The notes under the pieces are model-generated. The model saw nothing but the letters and a program-made list of their open reading frames with translations, did not search any database and was not told the origin of the DNA. DNA of 61,696 nucleotides from Bacillota bacterium (GTDB lineage Bacteria > Bacillota > Negativicutes > Sporomusales > CTSoil-080), in assembly GCA_017889725.1 (NCBI GenBank), contig JAGGAE010000004.1, positions 1-61,696 on the forward strand, given 5' to 3'. The position numbers and the translations under genes are program-made. How positions within the stretch are numbered: position 1 is the first letter of the stretch; each line of letters starts with the position of its first letter. Of the stretch, positions 21,052 through 29,719 are shown in pieces.

Positions 21052-21855
21052 TTACAACGAAACAATTGCCCCTATTCTCCCAGTACGCCCTTTACCCGCC
21101 CGATACGAATAAAATAACTGAGTATTACAGTTTGTGCATACTCCAGACACCGCAATATTGCCACCGTTTACGCCAATATCCATCAACTGACGCTGGTTGG
21201 TCTCCCATAAGTCAAGCAGCCAACGCTCGCCGCGTGGCGTAACCACTTCACGCCACCAGCTAAAGGATTTCTCCAGTGACTGTATAACCGTTTTATCAAC
21301 CTCATAACAGCATCCCCCAATGGAAGGGGCGATTGCCGCTAAACAGTCTTCAGGCTTACTGCCAAACTTTTCTTGCATCGTATACAGCGTCTTTTGCGCG
21401 ATTTTAGCTACCGTTCCCCGCCAGCCGGCGTGGCTTACCGCGACCACCTTCTTTACCGGATCATATAGTAAAACGGGTACACAATCGGCAAAAGAAAGCA
21501 TAATCGGCACATCTTTCGCAGCGGTCACCAGTGCATCGGTCTCCTGAATCAATGTGACCTCACCCTTATTAATGTCCTTTTCTTCCACTACATATATCCG
21601 ATCTCCATGCACTTGTCCAGCCGTCACCAACCGATTGGCATCAACGCCGACCGCCTCACAAAATAGCCTCCGGTTTTTCATAACCAATTCCAGTTCGTCC
21701 CCGGTTGATATACCCATATTCAAAGAATCAAACGGTTCTTGACTTACTCCTCCCAAACGAGTGGATACACCATGTTTCACGTTATGCTTTTCCAAAAGTC
21801 CAAAAGTACCAAACCATACCCCGTTATTATGTCTTTTTACACAAAAGTTGTTCAT
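21052..21855 (-). CDS. pgeF: PgeF/YfiH-type multicopper polyphenol oxidase family protein
   Basis: A 267-residue member of the YfiH/YlmD (laccase-domain, peptidoglycan editing factor) family. Metal-ligand motifs are GQVHGDRIYVV, FADCVPVLLYD and AVSHAGWRGTVAKIA, with a further Cys near GGCCYEVD. Characterised members hydrolyse or correct misincorporated L-Ser in muropeptides, or act on purine nucleosides. Its start is 18 bases downstream of the radical SAM gene stop, so they are likely co-transcribed. Confidence 0.9.
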   Translation of the reverse strand: MNNFCVKRHNNGVWFGTFGLLEKHNVKHGVSTRLGGVSQEPFDSLNMGISTGDELELVMKNRRLFCEAVGVDANRLVTAGQVHGDRIYVVEEKDINKGEVTLIQETDALVTAAKDVPIMLSFADCVPVLLYDPVKKVVAVSHAGWRGTVAKIAQKTLYTMQEKFGSKPEDCLAAIAPSIGGCCYEVDKTVIQSLEKSFSWWREVVTPRGERWLLDLWETNQRQLMDIGVNGGNIAVSGVCTNCNTQLFYSYRAGKGRTGRIGAIVSL

Positions 21856-21873
21856 ATTTTCCTCCTTTTGCCG

Positions 21874-23604
21874 TTAGCGGCACACACCACAACGTTTGCA
21901 GTCCGACTGGCAAATAGGCGTCGCCTTCTCCTCGGCTGCCCTCAGGCATTCCATTTCTAAATACCCCTCATTCAAACCAACATCAATGACATTCCAGGGA
22001 AACACTTCCCCTCTGGGACGCTCGCGATATAAATACTTGTCCTGATCAAGGCCGCTCTCTTTTATTGCCTGTTTCCACGCCTTGCTTCCCCCTAGTTCCT
22101 CTGCTGCCAAAAGTACCTTGCCCAAACGCCGATCTCCCCGGGCAAGCACGCCCTGCACATAAGCCTCACGCGGTGATTCCACCAGAATCTCTACCCCTTT
22201 GTTTCCTTTAAACGCCGTTTGCAGGGTTTTTAGGCGTTTTTCGACTACGGCCATGTCCGCCATAGGTAACCATTGAAAGGGAGTAAAGGGTTTAGGCACA
22301 AAGGGATTAACACTCAAGGTTAATTTCCCTTTGCTACCTTGCTGCTCCATTTGCTGTTTGGCAGCCAATGTCATATCCAGTATTTGCCGGATATCTTCGT
22401 CTGTTTCATAAGGAAGTCCCACCATGATATACAAACGAATATTAGGAATCCCCGCCTCAATGGCTACCGCTACAGCCTGCGTTATATGTTGGTCGGTAAT
22501 TCCTTTATTAATTACGCGCCGCAGCCGCTCACTGCCTGCTTCGGGCGCTAACGTCAGAGTCTTGTGCCCACTCAGTGCCAACGCCTTAGCCAATTTAGGC
22601 GTAAGGGAATCCGCACGCAGGGAAGCCACGGATAATTTCATCCCCTGGTCAAGAATATATTCACATAAGGCATCACCGTCAGGATAGTCGGAAATGGCCG
22701 CGCCCACCAAGCCCACCTTATCACGGTACTTAACCGCATCCCTGACCGCAGCCGTTACTCTGTCAAAGGAACGCACCCTCGGCCTTCGGAAGCAATACCC
22801 TGCCATGCAAAACCGACAATGACGACCGCAGCCCCGGGAGATCTCGATTAAGTACATTCCGTTGAACTCAGTATTATCCGTCACAATTACCGTCTGCCCG
22901 TCATACTTATCCAAATCTTTAATCCAGCGGCGTTTCACCCTGTCCGGCACGTCAGCCAACCGTTTATAACAAGCCACAGAACCGTCTTGGTTATATTCCG
23001 GTTGGTAAAATTGCGGCACATATACTCCGTCTATACCCGAAAGAGCCAGCAAAAGCTCCCGACGGCTAAGTCCGTTTTGACGGCCCTGATAATATACGTT
23101 CAGAAATTCCTGAATGATCTCTTCCCCTTCACCGATGATAGCCGCATCAATAAAGTCAGCCAAAGGCTCAGGGTTAAAGGTAGCACAAGGCCCACCAATA
23201 AGCACCAGCGGATGATGTTCCTCCCGTTCTGACGCCACCAGCGGTATTTTCCCTAACGTCAGCATATGTATGAGATTAAAATAATCCATCTCAAATGAAA
23301 CGGCAAAGCCTATCAGTCCAAATTCATATATCGGTCGCTGCGTTTCCAGCGTCATAAGCGGCGTATTGGTCCTGCTATACTCAGCCAGCGTTTTTTTATC
23401 AGGCAAAAACAGCCTTTCACACGCTGTATCGCCGCGCCGGTTGATTTCCTTATACATAATCTGAAACCCCAAGTTAGACATCCCGACATTATATGTATTC
23501 GGATAGGCTAAAACAAACCCCTGACGACTGCCGGGTGCATAACTACATGCCCCCTCCTCCTCCTCCAATACTTTTTGTAATTTCTCTTTTAATTGCCAGG
23601 ACAT
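21874..23604 (-). CDS. B12-binding-domain radical SAM protein (TIGR03960-like)
   Basis: A radical SAM protein of about 576 residues with an N-terminal cobalamin-binding-like region (SNLGFQIMYKEINRRGDTACERLFLPD), then the cluster motif CGRHCRFC in SRGCGRHCRFCMAGYCFRRP. Further radical SAM features are TLAPEAGSERLR and IMVGLPYETDEDI. It ends with a Cys-rich CQSDCKRCGVC. Family members are widespread in Clostridia, often beside a DUF2344 protein and ribonuclease G, which are not here. The ATG at 23604 with GTGAGG upstream is favoured; an ATG at 23631 is possible. Function unknown. Confidence 0.85.
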   Translation of the reverse strand: MSWQLKEKLQKVLEEEEGACSYAPGSRQGFVLAYPNTYNVGMSNLGFQIMYKEINRRGDTACERLFLPDKKTLAEYSRTNTPLMTLETQRPIYEFGLIGFAVSFEMDYFNLIHMLTLGKIPLVASEREEHHPLVLIGGPCATFNPEPLADFIDAAIIGEGEEIIQEFLNVYYQGRQNGLSRRELLLALSGIDGVYVPQFYQPEYNQDGSVACYKRLADVPDRVKRRWIKDLDKYDGQTVIVTDNTEFNGMYLIEISRGCGRHCRFCMAGYCFRRPRVRSFDRVTAAVRDAVKYRDKVGLVGAAISDYPDGDALCEYILDQGMKLSVASLRADSLTPKLAKALALSGHKTLTLAPEAGSERLRRVINKGITDQHITQAVAVAIEAGIPNIRLYIMVGLPYETDEDIRQILDMTLAAKQQMEQQGSKGKLTLSVNPFVPKPFTPFQWLPMADMAVVEKRLKTLQTAFKGNKGVEILVESPREAYVQGVLARGDRRLGKVLLAAEELGGSKAWKQAIKESGLDQDKYLYRERPRGEVFPWNVIDVGLNEGYLEMECLRAAEEKATPICQSDCKRCGVCR

Positions 23605-23711
23605 ACGCGCCTCACATCTTCCTATATTCAAGTTATTATTATCTAGGTCTGTTATTAGTTATACATGCCGTTATCCTTTCCCTGCCCATTCCTCGCTAGC
23701 CTCTGCCAGCC

Positions 23712-23748
23712 AAAAAAGACAACTCACACCTGTGAGCTGTCTTTTTTT
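23712..23748. terminator. intrinsic terminator after nrdG
   Basis: AAAAAAGACA-ACTCACA and TGTGAG-C-TGTCTTTTTT form a long stem with A/T runs on both sides. It directly follows the nrdG stop at 23754 on the minus strand and could also act on the plus strand. Confidence 0.85.
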
Positions 23749-23753
23749 GGTTT

Positions 23754-24278
23754 CTAATCAGCATTTTGGCCCTCGACAACCGGCCAAGGTGTTATGTGGC
23801 CCAGCGCCAGCGACGTTTTCACGTCAATCAAGCGTTGATTGCGCGATCCCCGAAACGCCAGACCAATATCACGCTGTTCTGCTTTAAAAGGTCCGTCTAC
23901 TAATAAGTCGGTATGCCGGAGGAGCGTATGGATAGCCGGATTATCCTCCGCCATAACCAATAATTCCTCAAAAGTATACCCCGAGTAAGTTACCAAATTC
24001 AATCCCAATTCCTTTATTTTTGCAGCTAAAGCAGCTAACGGCTCGGGCTGAATAAATGGTTCACCGCCGGAAAAAGTGACCCCGCGAATAAGTTTAGCGG
24101 CTGCAATTTCAGCATATAACTCTCCAGTAGTAGTCACCAGCCCCTCAGCCGGGTCATGTGTTTTGGGGTTATGGCAACCCGAACAGCGATGAGGGCAACC
24201 TTGCGTAAAAATAACATATCGTATTCCCGGACCATCAACAACGCTTTCTTTAACCGTTCCGGCAATTCTAATCTCCAT
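23754..24278 (-). CDS. nrdG: anaerobic ribonucleotide reductase activating protein
   Basis: NrdG is the radical SAM activase that installs the glycyl radical on NrdD. The 174-residue protein has the cluster motif CPHRCSGC in TQGCPHRCSGCHNPKT, then VTFSGGEPFIQPEPL and GPFKAEQRD. It is 26 bases downstream of nrdD and ends at a terminator, so it is the last gene of nrdR-nrdD-nrdG. Confidence 0.96.
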   Translation of the reverse strand: MEIRIAGTVKESVVDGPGIRYVIFTQGCPHRCSGCHNPKTHDPAEGLVTTTGELYAEIAAAKLIRGVTFSGGEPFIQPEPLAALAAKIKELGLNLVTYSGYTFEELLVMAEDNPAIHTLLRHTDLLVDGPFKAEQRDIGLAFRGSRNQRLIDVKTSLALGHITPWPVVEGQNAD

Positions 24279-24304
24279 AAAGCCAACCTCTTAACCATGA
24301 TTTT

Positions 24305-26317
24305 TTATGCGTGAGAAGTGCGTTCATTAAGTTCATGGCACTTTGCATCATTAAAGCGTTCCACAGTACTTAAATAGCCGGTAATACGCCGCACCCTGCG
24401 TATTGACGAAGTACCGCACGCCGGGCATTGATCGCTGTCAATAACGCCAAACTGTCCGCAATTGTCGCAAAAGTCAACCGGAAAATTTATGCCCGCGTAC
24501 CCGATATCGCATTGGTTCATGTAACGGATAATATCTTCGACCGCACTTAAGTTATTAATCGGCGGTGAACTGAATTCCACATAACTGATATGTCCGGCGT
24601 TTGTATATTTATGATACGCCCCTTCGATTTTCAACTTATCGAAAAAGGAGATCGGATAACTTACTGGCACATGAAAGGAATTCGTGTAATACTCTTTATC
24701 GGTTACCCCCGGAATTACCCCGTACTCCTTGCGGTCCATACCTACAAACCGCCCGGACAGACCTTCAGCCGGCGTAGCCAGAAGAGTATAGTTCAAGTCA
24801 TAGCGCTCGACAGCCTTATCGACTTTGTTCCGCATAAACGCCACAATCTCTTCGCCTAAAACCTGCGCCTCGTCACTTTCGCCATGATGCTGCCCGGTCA
24901 GGGCAACCAGCGTTTCCGCCAAACCAATAAAGCCAACCGAAAGCGTGCCATGTTTGATAACATCTTCGATTATATCATTGGGTCCCAATTTTTCAGAATC
25001 CAGATACAAGCCTTGTCCCATCAAAAACGGCATATCTTTCACCTTGAGTTTGGCTTGCACAATATAACGGTGATGGAGCTGCTCAACGGTTAAATCAATA
25101 AGTTCATCCAGATTATGGTAGAATTTCATCAAATTGCGCTCTGCCTTAATAGCCAAACGCGGCAGATTGATAGTGGTAAAGCTAAGATTTCCCCGCCCGT
25201 CAGTTACTTCCGGCCCCCTCCGGTTAGACATCGTCCGGGTACGGCAACCCATATATCCGACTTGATCTCCGTAAGGCTTGTTAAAGGAAGAATCCATGAA
25301 GCTGAAAGTCGGATTAAGTCTTTTCGACGCCACGCGGATTGCTAGTTTAAACAAATCATAATTCGGATCGCAGGGATTTAAATTGACGCCCTCTTTTACC
25401 CGGAAAATGATATTGGGGAAAATCGGATTTTCACCGCGGCCCAGCCCTTTTTCATAAGCCAATAGAATGTTACGGATTACCATACGGCCTTCCACCGAAG
25501 TATCGGTCCCCAAATTCAAGCTGGAAAACGGCACCTGTGCCCCTGCTCGGCTGTGCATGCTGTTTAAATTATAAATCAAAGCCTCCATTGCCTGAAACGC
25601 TTCATCCTCGTCGATCCCTTTCAGGTACGGGGCCATATCTCGATCAAAAAAGGCAAAAGACTGGCCGCCATGCATATCGTTCTGCGAACTTTGCAGAATA
25701 ATCGCTGCCTGCGCCGTGGCGGAAGATGGCCGTTTCGGGGGCCGGATAAAACCATGCCCGGTATTGAAGCCGTTTTTAAGCAATTTACCCAACGGGATCT
25801 GCAGACAGGTCAACGTCTTTCCGTAAAAATCAAGGTCATGAATATGATAATCCCCGCGTTTATGTGCCAGCGCCATATTTTCCGGAATTACACGGTCCAA
25901 ATAATACGCTTTACTGGCTGCACTGGCAATCTGCAACATTTTCGCGGAAGGGGAATTGGACACATTAGCATTTTCCCGGTTGGTTTCAACCAGAATCTCA
26001 CCGACCGCATCCATTAAATCCGACTTAGCTTCTCGGATTTTAGTGCGTTGGTTGCGATATATAATATAGGCTTTGGCGGTTTTCGCATGTCCCTTTTCGA
26101 TGAGCAATTTTTCCACCGCATCCTGTACATCTTCTACTGTAAATATTCCGCCGTTATGCTTTTGTTTCAAATAGCGCAGCGTATCCAACGTAAGTTCCAT
26201 CGCCATTTGCTTGTCCGCTCCGCCTACGGCTTTAGCGGCTTTAAAAATAGCCTCAGTTATTTTGCTTTCATCAAAATCTACTTCCCGGCCATCACGCTTT
26301 TTAATTTTAACAAACAT
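24305..26317 (-). CDS. nrdD: anaerobic (class III) ribonucleoside-triphosphate reductase
   Basis: NrdD reduces ribonucleotides to deoxyribonucleotides under anaerobic conditions with a glycyl radical. The 670 residues show an N-terminal ATP-cone (FVKIKKRDGREVDFDESKI to about residue 95), the catalytic barrel (MHGGQSFAFFD; NLPRLAIKAE), a C-terminal Cys4 zinc site (CDNCGQFG and CPACG) and the glycyl radical loop RRITGYLSTV. ATG 26317 is chosen with GGGAG close upstream; a GTG start at 26329 is possible. It lies between nrdR and nrdG. Confidence 0.96.
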   Translation of the reverse strand: MFVKIKKRDGREVDFDESKITEAIFKAAKAVGGADKQMAMELTLDTLRYLKQKHNGGIFTVEDVQDAVEKLLIEKGHAKTAKAYIIYRNQRTKIREAKSDLMDAVGEILVETNRENANVSNSPSAKMLQIASAASKAYYLDRVIPENMALAHKRGDYHIHDLDFYGKTLTCLQIPLGKLLKNGFNTGHGFIRPPKRPSSATAQAAIILQSSQNDMHGGQSFAFFDRDMAPYLKGIDEDEAFQAMEALIYNLNSMHSRAGAQVPFSSLNLGTDTSVEGRMVIRNILLAYEKGLGRGENPIFPNIIFRVKEGVNLNPCDPNYDLFKLAIRVASKRLNPTFSFMDSSFNKPYGDQVGYMGCRTRTMSNRRGPEVTDGRGNLSFTTINLPRLAIKAERNLMKFYHNLDELIDLTVEQLHHRYIVQAKLKVKDMPFLMGQGLYLDSEKLGPNDIIEDVIKHGTLSVGFIGLAETLVALTGQHHGESDEAQVLGEEIVAFMRNKVDKAVERYDLNYTLLATPAEGLSGRFVGMDRKEYGVIPGVTDKEYYTNSFHVPVSYPISFFDKLKIEGAYHKYTNAGHISYVEFSSPPINNLSAVEDIIRYMNQCDIGYAGINFPVDFCDNCGQFGVIDSDQCPACGTSSIRRVRRITGYLSTVERFNDAKCHELNERTSHA

Positions 26318-26346
26318 CGAATCTCCCACCCTTTACATGACTTAAA

Positions 26347-26811
26347 TTAAACCTTATTCTGCACCTTCATTAAAGCTTCCAACTCTTGCACAAAGTTATT
26401 TAGATCGGTAAACTGGCGATACACTGATGCAAATCTGACATAGGCCACCTGGTCGATTTCCTTCAAACGCCGGCTGACCATATCGCCAATGCTTTGAGAA
26501 GGAATCTCTCTCTCCATAAGGTTGCGAACCTCTTTTTCAACCTGTTCCACAACATTCTCGATCGTTGCCATGGGGATAGGGCGCTTTTCACAGGCTCGTA
26601 CCAGCCCATTTAACATCTTGGTCCTATCAAACATCTCTCGTCGCCCGTCTTTTTTAATCACCATTAAAGGGGTTTCCTCTACTACCTCATATGTAGTAAA
26701 CCGCCGCATACATTGCAGGCATTCTCGGCGGCGGCGAATCGAATTGCCCTCTTCGGCCGATCGCGAATCGATGACTTTACTTTCCGCATAACTACAGAAT
26801 GGACAGCGCAT
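26347..26811 (-). CDS. nrdR: NrdR transcriptional repressor of ribonucleotide reductases
   Basis: NrdR has an N-terminal zinc ribbon ([15 protein letters not shown] and [12 protein letters not shown]) and an ATP-cone domain ([17 protein letters not shown]) that reads ATP/dATP. At 154 residues it is full length. It heads the nrdR-nrdD-nrdG operon, and two NrdR boxes lie upstream of its start, so it should control itself and the reductase. Confidence 0.97.
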   Translation of the reverse strand: MRCPFCSYAESKVIDSRSAEEGNSIRRRRECLQCMRRFTTYEVVEETPLMVIKKDGRREMFDRTKMLNGLVRACEKRPIPMATIENVVEQVEKEVRNLMEREIPSQSIGDMVSRRLKEIDQVAYVRFASVYRQFTDLNNFVQELEALMKVQNKV

Positions 26812-26875
26812 AATTTTCTCTCCCCATGTTATTGGTTTTCCAAGCTTGTCTTTAGACGCTTCTTAAACCTCACTC

Positions 26876-26905
26876 ATAATACCATATCTTGTACCATTAA
26901 ATCAA
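26876..26905 (-). promoter_or_regulatory. probable sigma-A promoter of nrdR-nrdD-nrdG
   Basis: On the minus strand TTGATT (26900-26905) and TATTAT (26876-26881) are separated by 18 bp. NrdR box 2 sits in the spacer, which suits repression. Confidence 0.55.
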
Positions 26906-26925
26906 TACTACTCCATATATTGTAT
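26879..26925 (-). promoter_or_regulatory. pair of NrdR boxes
   Basis: Two 16-bp sites fit the consensus ACACWATATATWGTGT. The minus-strand sequences are ATACAATATATGGAGT (26910-26925, 13 of 16) and GTACAAGATATGGTAT (26879-26894, 11 of 16). They are offset by 31 bp, about three helical turns, the arrangement expected for cooperative NrdR binding. Confidence 0.8.
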
Positions 26926-26953
26926 AATTCCTGCCTATAAAAAATTTTTTAAC

Positions 26954-26990
26954 AAAAAAAGACCTGGTTATCTTCACCAAGTCTATCCCG
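26954..26990 (-). terminator. intrinsic terminator after the YlmC/YmxH gene
   Basis: On the minus strand GACTTGGT and ACCAGGTC pair with one mismatch around a 7-base loop (26961-26983), and the second arm runs straight into TTTTTTT (26954-26960). Confidence 0.8.
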
Positions 26991-27003
26991 GTAAAAACTC
27001 GCG

Positions 27004-27276
27004 TCAATCATCAGTTGGCTTGATTTGCGCGTTGGAGGGACTTTCCACTAAAATACAGTCTACACCAATTTTATTAATTTTTTCCCAAGGGATAACCACA
27101 TCTTCGTTGCGGCCGAACAACCCTAAAAAACGTCCGGGACCTGGCACAACAATAGCAGTAAGCCTGCCGTTGGAAATATCAATTTCTATATCCATAATGC
27201 CGCCTAACTGCTTGCCGTCAAGAACATTTACCACCATCTTCGATTTGAGATCGCAACCCCAAACGCAGTCATACAA
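27004..27276 (-). CDS. YlmC/YmxH family sporulation-associated PRC-barrel protein
   Basis: A 90-residue PRC-barrel protein of the YlmC/YmxH family, often found beside sigG in Clostridia. Family features are CDLKSKMVVNVLDGKQLG, DIEIDISNGRLTAIVVPG and VVIPWEKINKIGVDCILVE. The start is inferred from family length and must be TTG at 27276; no good ribosome site is visible there, so the exact start is uncertain. Function is unknown apart from the sporulation link. Confidence 0.8.
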   Translation of the reverse strand: MYDCVWGCDLKSKMVVNVLDGKQLGGIMDIEIDISNGRLTAIVVPGPGRFLGLFGRNEDVVIPWEKINKIGVDCILVESPSNAQIKPTDD

Positions 27277-27309
27277 TGCTATTAAGTATTGTATTAGGAG
27301 AAAAGCAAA

Positions 27310-27729
27310 ATGGTTTTCTTATACGCTTTTATTGCCGTTCTCTGTTTAGGCGTAGCCCCCTTCTTCGGCAAATCCATTATTGTGTGCATCAATCCCTTAG
27401 CCGCGTTTGCCATACGAACCATTATCGCCGCGCTTCTCGTTACGGTATGGCTGATATTCAGTCACACCTATTTTGAACTCAGAAACTTGTCCTTGACCTT
27501 CTGGATTACCGTCACCATAGAAGCCGCTCTGGCCGCCGTATTTGCTGATTTAGCTTATTTTTATGCGTTAGAAAAAGGGACGATCAATCAAGTTGCTCTG
27601 GTAATTTCCTGCGCTCCCTTAGTCACATTAGTAACAGGTTATTTCTTTTTCAACGAACTAATTTCCCTGAAACAAATGATCGGCGCATTCTTAATAACCA
27701 GCGGTTTAGTCATTCTCAACATGAATTGA
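27310..27729 (+). CDS. single-domain EamA/DMT-type transporter
   Basis: A 139-residue membrane protein with one EamA domain (about four to five membrane helices), half the size of a usual ten-helix drug/metabolite transporter. The C-terminal half shows the typical VALVISCAPLVTLVTGYFFFNE segment. TAGGAG lies in front of the ATG. Single-domain members are expected to work as dimers. It is divergent from the YlmC/YmxH gene and is part of a small accessory patch ahead of the recombinase. Confidence 0.82.
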   Translation: MVFLYAFIAVLCLGVAPFFGKSIIVCINPLAAFAIRTIIAALLVTVWLIFSHTYFELRNLSLTFWITVTIEAALAAVFADLAYFYALEKGTINQVALVISCAPLVTLVTGYFFFNELISLKQMIGAFLITSGLVILNMN

Positions 27730-27748
27730 AGCGGCTCCCGGTAAAAAA

Positions 27749-27952
27749 CTATGGAATAGGAGGCTGCTGCTCCTCCTTACTGACAACCCGTCGGCCTAGT
27801 ACCTCAGCAAAAGCTTTGGCGATCCGGGAGCGAATTTCCGGCGGGATATCCTCCTGCGGATAAAAATCCTCCGGCTTTAATTCCTCTTCTCGGCAAAAAC
27901 CTTTTTCTTTTTTAAATCCTAGAAAGATAAATTCCGGTTCTTTGCGACTCAA
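27749..27952 (-). CDS. small hypothetical protein
   Basis: A 67-residue acidic protein that I do not recognise; it contains LGFKKEKGF and IPPEIRSRIAKAFAEVLGRRV. A TTG at 27952 lies eight bases after GGAGG and is the likely start; a GTG at 27961 overlaps that site. It is divergent from the serine recombinase gene, and an inverted repeat lies between them. Confidence 0.55.
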   Translation of the reverse strand: MSRKEPEFIFLGFKKEKGFCREEELKPEDFYPQEDIPPEIRSRIAKAFAEVLGRRVVSKEEQQPPIP

Positions 27953-27973
27953 CTTGACCACCTCCGGTAAAGC

Positions 27974-28017
27974 TTATGCGAATAGGGTTGCCTATATTTC
28001 ATACCGTTTTCGCATAA
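27974..28017. repeat. 9-bp inverted repeat between the divergent genes
   Basis: TTATGCGAA (27974-27982) and TTCGCATAA (28009-28017) are a perfect inverted pair with a 26-base spacer in the 124-base gap between the small hypothetical gene and the recombinase gene. It could be an operator or a recombinase binding site. Confidence 0.5.
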
Positions 28018-28076
28018 ATTGCTTATATTTTATCGTTCCGGAATAAGCTTCAAAAACTATCGAAGGTTGTGATTGC

Positions 28077-29570
28077 ATGCATGCCATATATATACGTGTC
28101 TCTACAGAAGACCAGGCGCGGCATGGCTATTCCATCGATTTTCAGCGGGAAGAATGTCGCCTCCGGCTTGCCGAACTCGGCATTACCGAAGATATTGAAG
28201 AATTCGTAGATGACGGTTACAGCGGTGAGTTTTTGGAACGCCCGGCGTTGAGCCGTTTAAGGAATGCTCTTTACTCTGGTACAGTAGGCACCGTTACCAT
28301 TTACGATCCGGACCGGATGAGCCGGAATCTGACCAACCAGTTAATTCTTTCAGATGATATGGAAAAAAATGGTGTCAGATTAATGTTTGTCACCGGCGAT
28401 TACGATATATCCCCGGAAGGTCGCCTATTTTTCTCACTAAAAGGGGCTGTCGCCGCCTACGAAAAAGCCAAGATCAGGGAACGGACGTCGCGCGGCCGGC
28501 GACAAAAAGCCTTACAGGGTAAAATAGTTCAAAATGCCCGGCCCTATGGATATAGCTGGGATGAAAAAAATTCCAAGTATATTGTCAATGTCGATCAAGC
28601 AAACGTTGTGCATATGATCTACGACATGCTACTCCATAAAGAAATGGGCTGCCGTGGAATCGCACTAGAATTAAAACGGCTGGGTATCCACGGACCAAAA
28701 GGTTCTCCCCTATCTGCCACTACCATTCATAAAGTGCTGTCACGTGAAATGTACTGCGGAACGCATTACTTATTTCGTCAAAGAGTAAAAAAAATCTCGC
28801 CCAAACAAACTCAAATTACCAACCTTCCGCCGGAAGAGTGGGTGCCCGTACAAGTACCCGCAATTGTTACCCGGAAAGAATGGGAACAGGCTCAGCTACA
28901 ATTGAAAAGAAATCGAAAGTTTTCGCGCCGCAATACGCAACAAGACTACTTGCTCCGCGGCTTCTGCCGCTGCCTGGCCTGCGGCAGAAGCCTTACGCCG
29001 CATACACGCCGCTATGAACGAAAAAAAGCGCAGGCAAAACACTACTCCTATTACACCTGCATAACATTAGAAAGCAATCAATATGCAATTCGCGGGGATC
29101 ACTGCCGAAGTATGCGCATACCTGTCGAAAAATTAGACAACCAGGTCTGGAATGACCTGGTTGCTATCGCCATACAGGAACCGTCGTTTACCTTATCTAT
29201 TGCTAAGATTCCGTCTAACCACTCAGCTAAGCTTTCCGCCCTTAGCCAGGAACTTACCGCGCTAAAGAATCGCCATTCAGAGATCGCCCGCCTGCTTCGG
29301 GAAGGAATCTTAGAATCAGCCGCAGCCGAAACGGAACTAAGAACCGCAAACCGTCAAATTGTCACTCTTAACAACCAACTGCTATCTGTCGAAGCCGCAA
29401 AAAAAAAACTATTGGCAACAAAACCAGAAGATATGACAGTAGATCAAATTCTTTCGGCAGCCACTTTTGACGACAAACGAAGGATCCTGAAACACGCCGA
29501 AGTTCAACTATACATCCTGCGTCGAGAGAGTAAAATAAAGTATTATTTCAGCCATACCGGCAAAATTTAA
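28077..29570 (+). CDS. large serine recombinase (site-specific)
   Basis: A 497-residue serine recombinase. The N-terminal resolvase domain begins MHAIYIRVSTEDQARHGYS, where the Ser of RVST is the nucleophile; DGYSGEFLERPAL and DRMSRNLTNQLILSDD follow. Next comes the 'recombinase' DNA-binding domain (PYGYSWDEKNSKYIVN; GPKGSPLSATTIHKVLSREMYCG), a zinc ribbon (CRCLACGRSL with a later C..HC) and a coiled coil (about residues 380-450). Such enzymes integrate phages or excise developmental elements in spore formers. No phage genes accompany it. It is intact, so it is either domesticated or the remains of a small element. Confidence 0.93.
   Translation: MHAIYIRVSTEDQARHGYSIDFQREECRLRLAELGITEDIEEFVDDGYSGEFLERPALSRLRNALYSGTVGTVTIYDPDRMSRNLTNQLILSDDMEKNGVRLMFVTGDYDISPEGRLFFSLKGAVAAYEKAKIRERTSRGRRQKALQGKIVQNARPYGYSWDEKNSKYIVNVDQANVVHMIYDMLLHKEMGCRGIALELKRLGIHGPKGSPLSATTIHKVLSREMYCGTHYLFRQRVKKISPKQTQITNLPPEEWVPVQVPAIVTRKEWEQAQLQLKRNRKFSRRNTQQDYLLRGFCRCLACGRSLTPHTRRYERKKAQAKHYSYYTCITLESNQYAIRGDHCRSMRIPVEKLDNQVWNDLVAIAIQEPSFTLSIAKIPSNHSAKLSALSQELTALKNRHSEIARLLREGILESAAAETELRTANRQIVTLNNQLLSVEAAKKKLLATKPEDMTVDQILSAATFDDKRRILKHAEVQLYILRRESKIKYYFSHTGKI
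28082..28099 (+). repeat. left copy of imperfect 18-bp direct repeat flanking the recombinase
   Basis: TGCCATATATATACGTGT lies in the first codons of the recombinase gene and matches 16 of 18 bases of a site just after the stop codon at 29578-29595. Confidence 0.45.
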
Positions 29571-29577
29571 TACATAT

Positions 29578-29595
29578 TGCCATATGTATACGCGT
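29578..29595 (+). repeat. right copy of imperfect 18-bp direct repeat flanking the recombinase
   Basis: TGCCATATGTATACGCGT begins eight bases after the recombinase stop and matches the copy at 28082-28099 with two differences. It could be chance or a recombination footprint. Confidence 0.45.
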
Positions 29596-29671
29596 TGTCT
29601 TGAGATCGCGGGTACCTTAACCGACTACGGAACATTATAGGGGAATGATACTATTTGTAGCCTAAAAATAA

Positions 29672-29709
29672 AAAGAGGCTTCCCCTTAAAACTGGGAGAG
29701 CTGCCTCTA
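29672..29709 (-). terminator. intrinsic terminator after spoIIR
   Basis: On the minus strand GAGGC...TCCC and GGGGA.GCCTC pair, and the second arm is followed by TTTTTATTTTT. It lies just after the spoIIR stop and between two convergent genes. Confidence 0.75.
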
Positions 29710-29719
29710 GCTCCATGCG

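Noticed and set aside
20858-21112. 84-residue open frame on the plus strand
   Set aside because: It overlaps the end of the PgeF gene, has no ribosome site and has low-complexity Phe-rich content from AT-rich DNA.
27310-29570. Prophage call around the serine recombinase
   Set aside because: No capsid, tail, lysis, replication or repressor genes are present.
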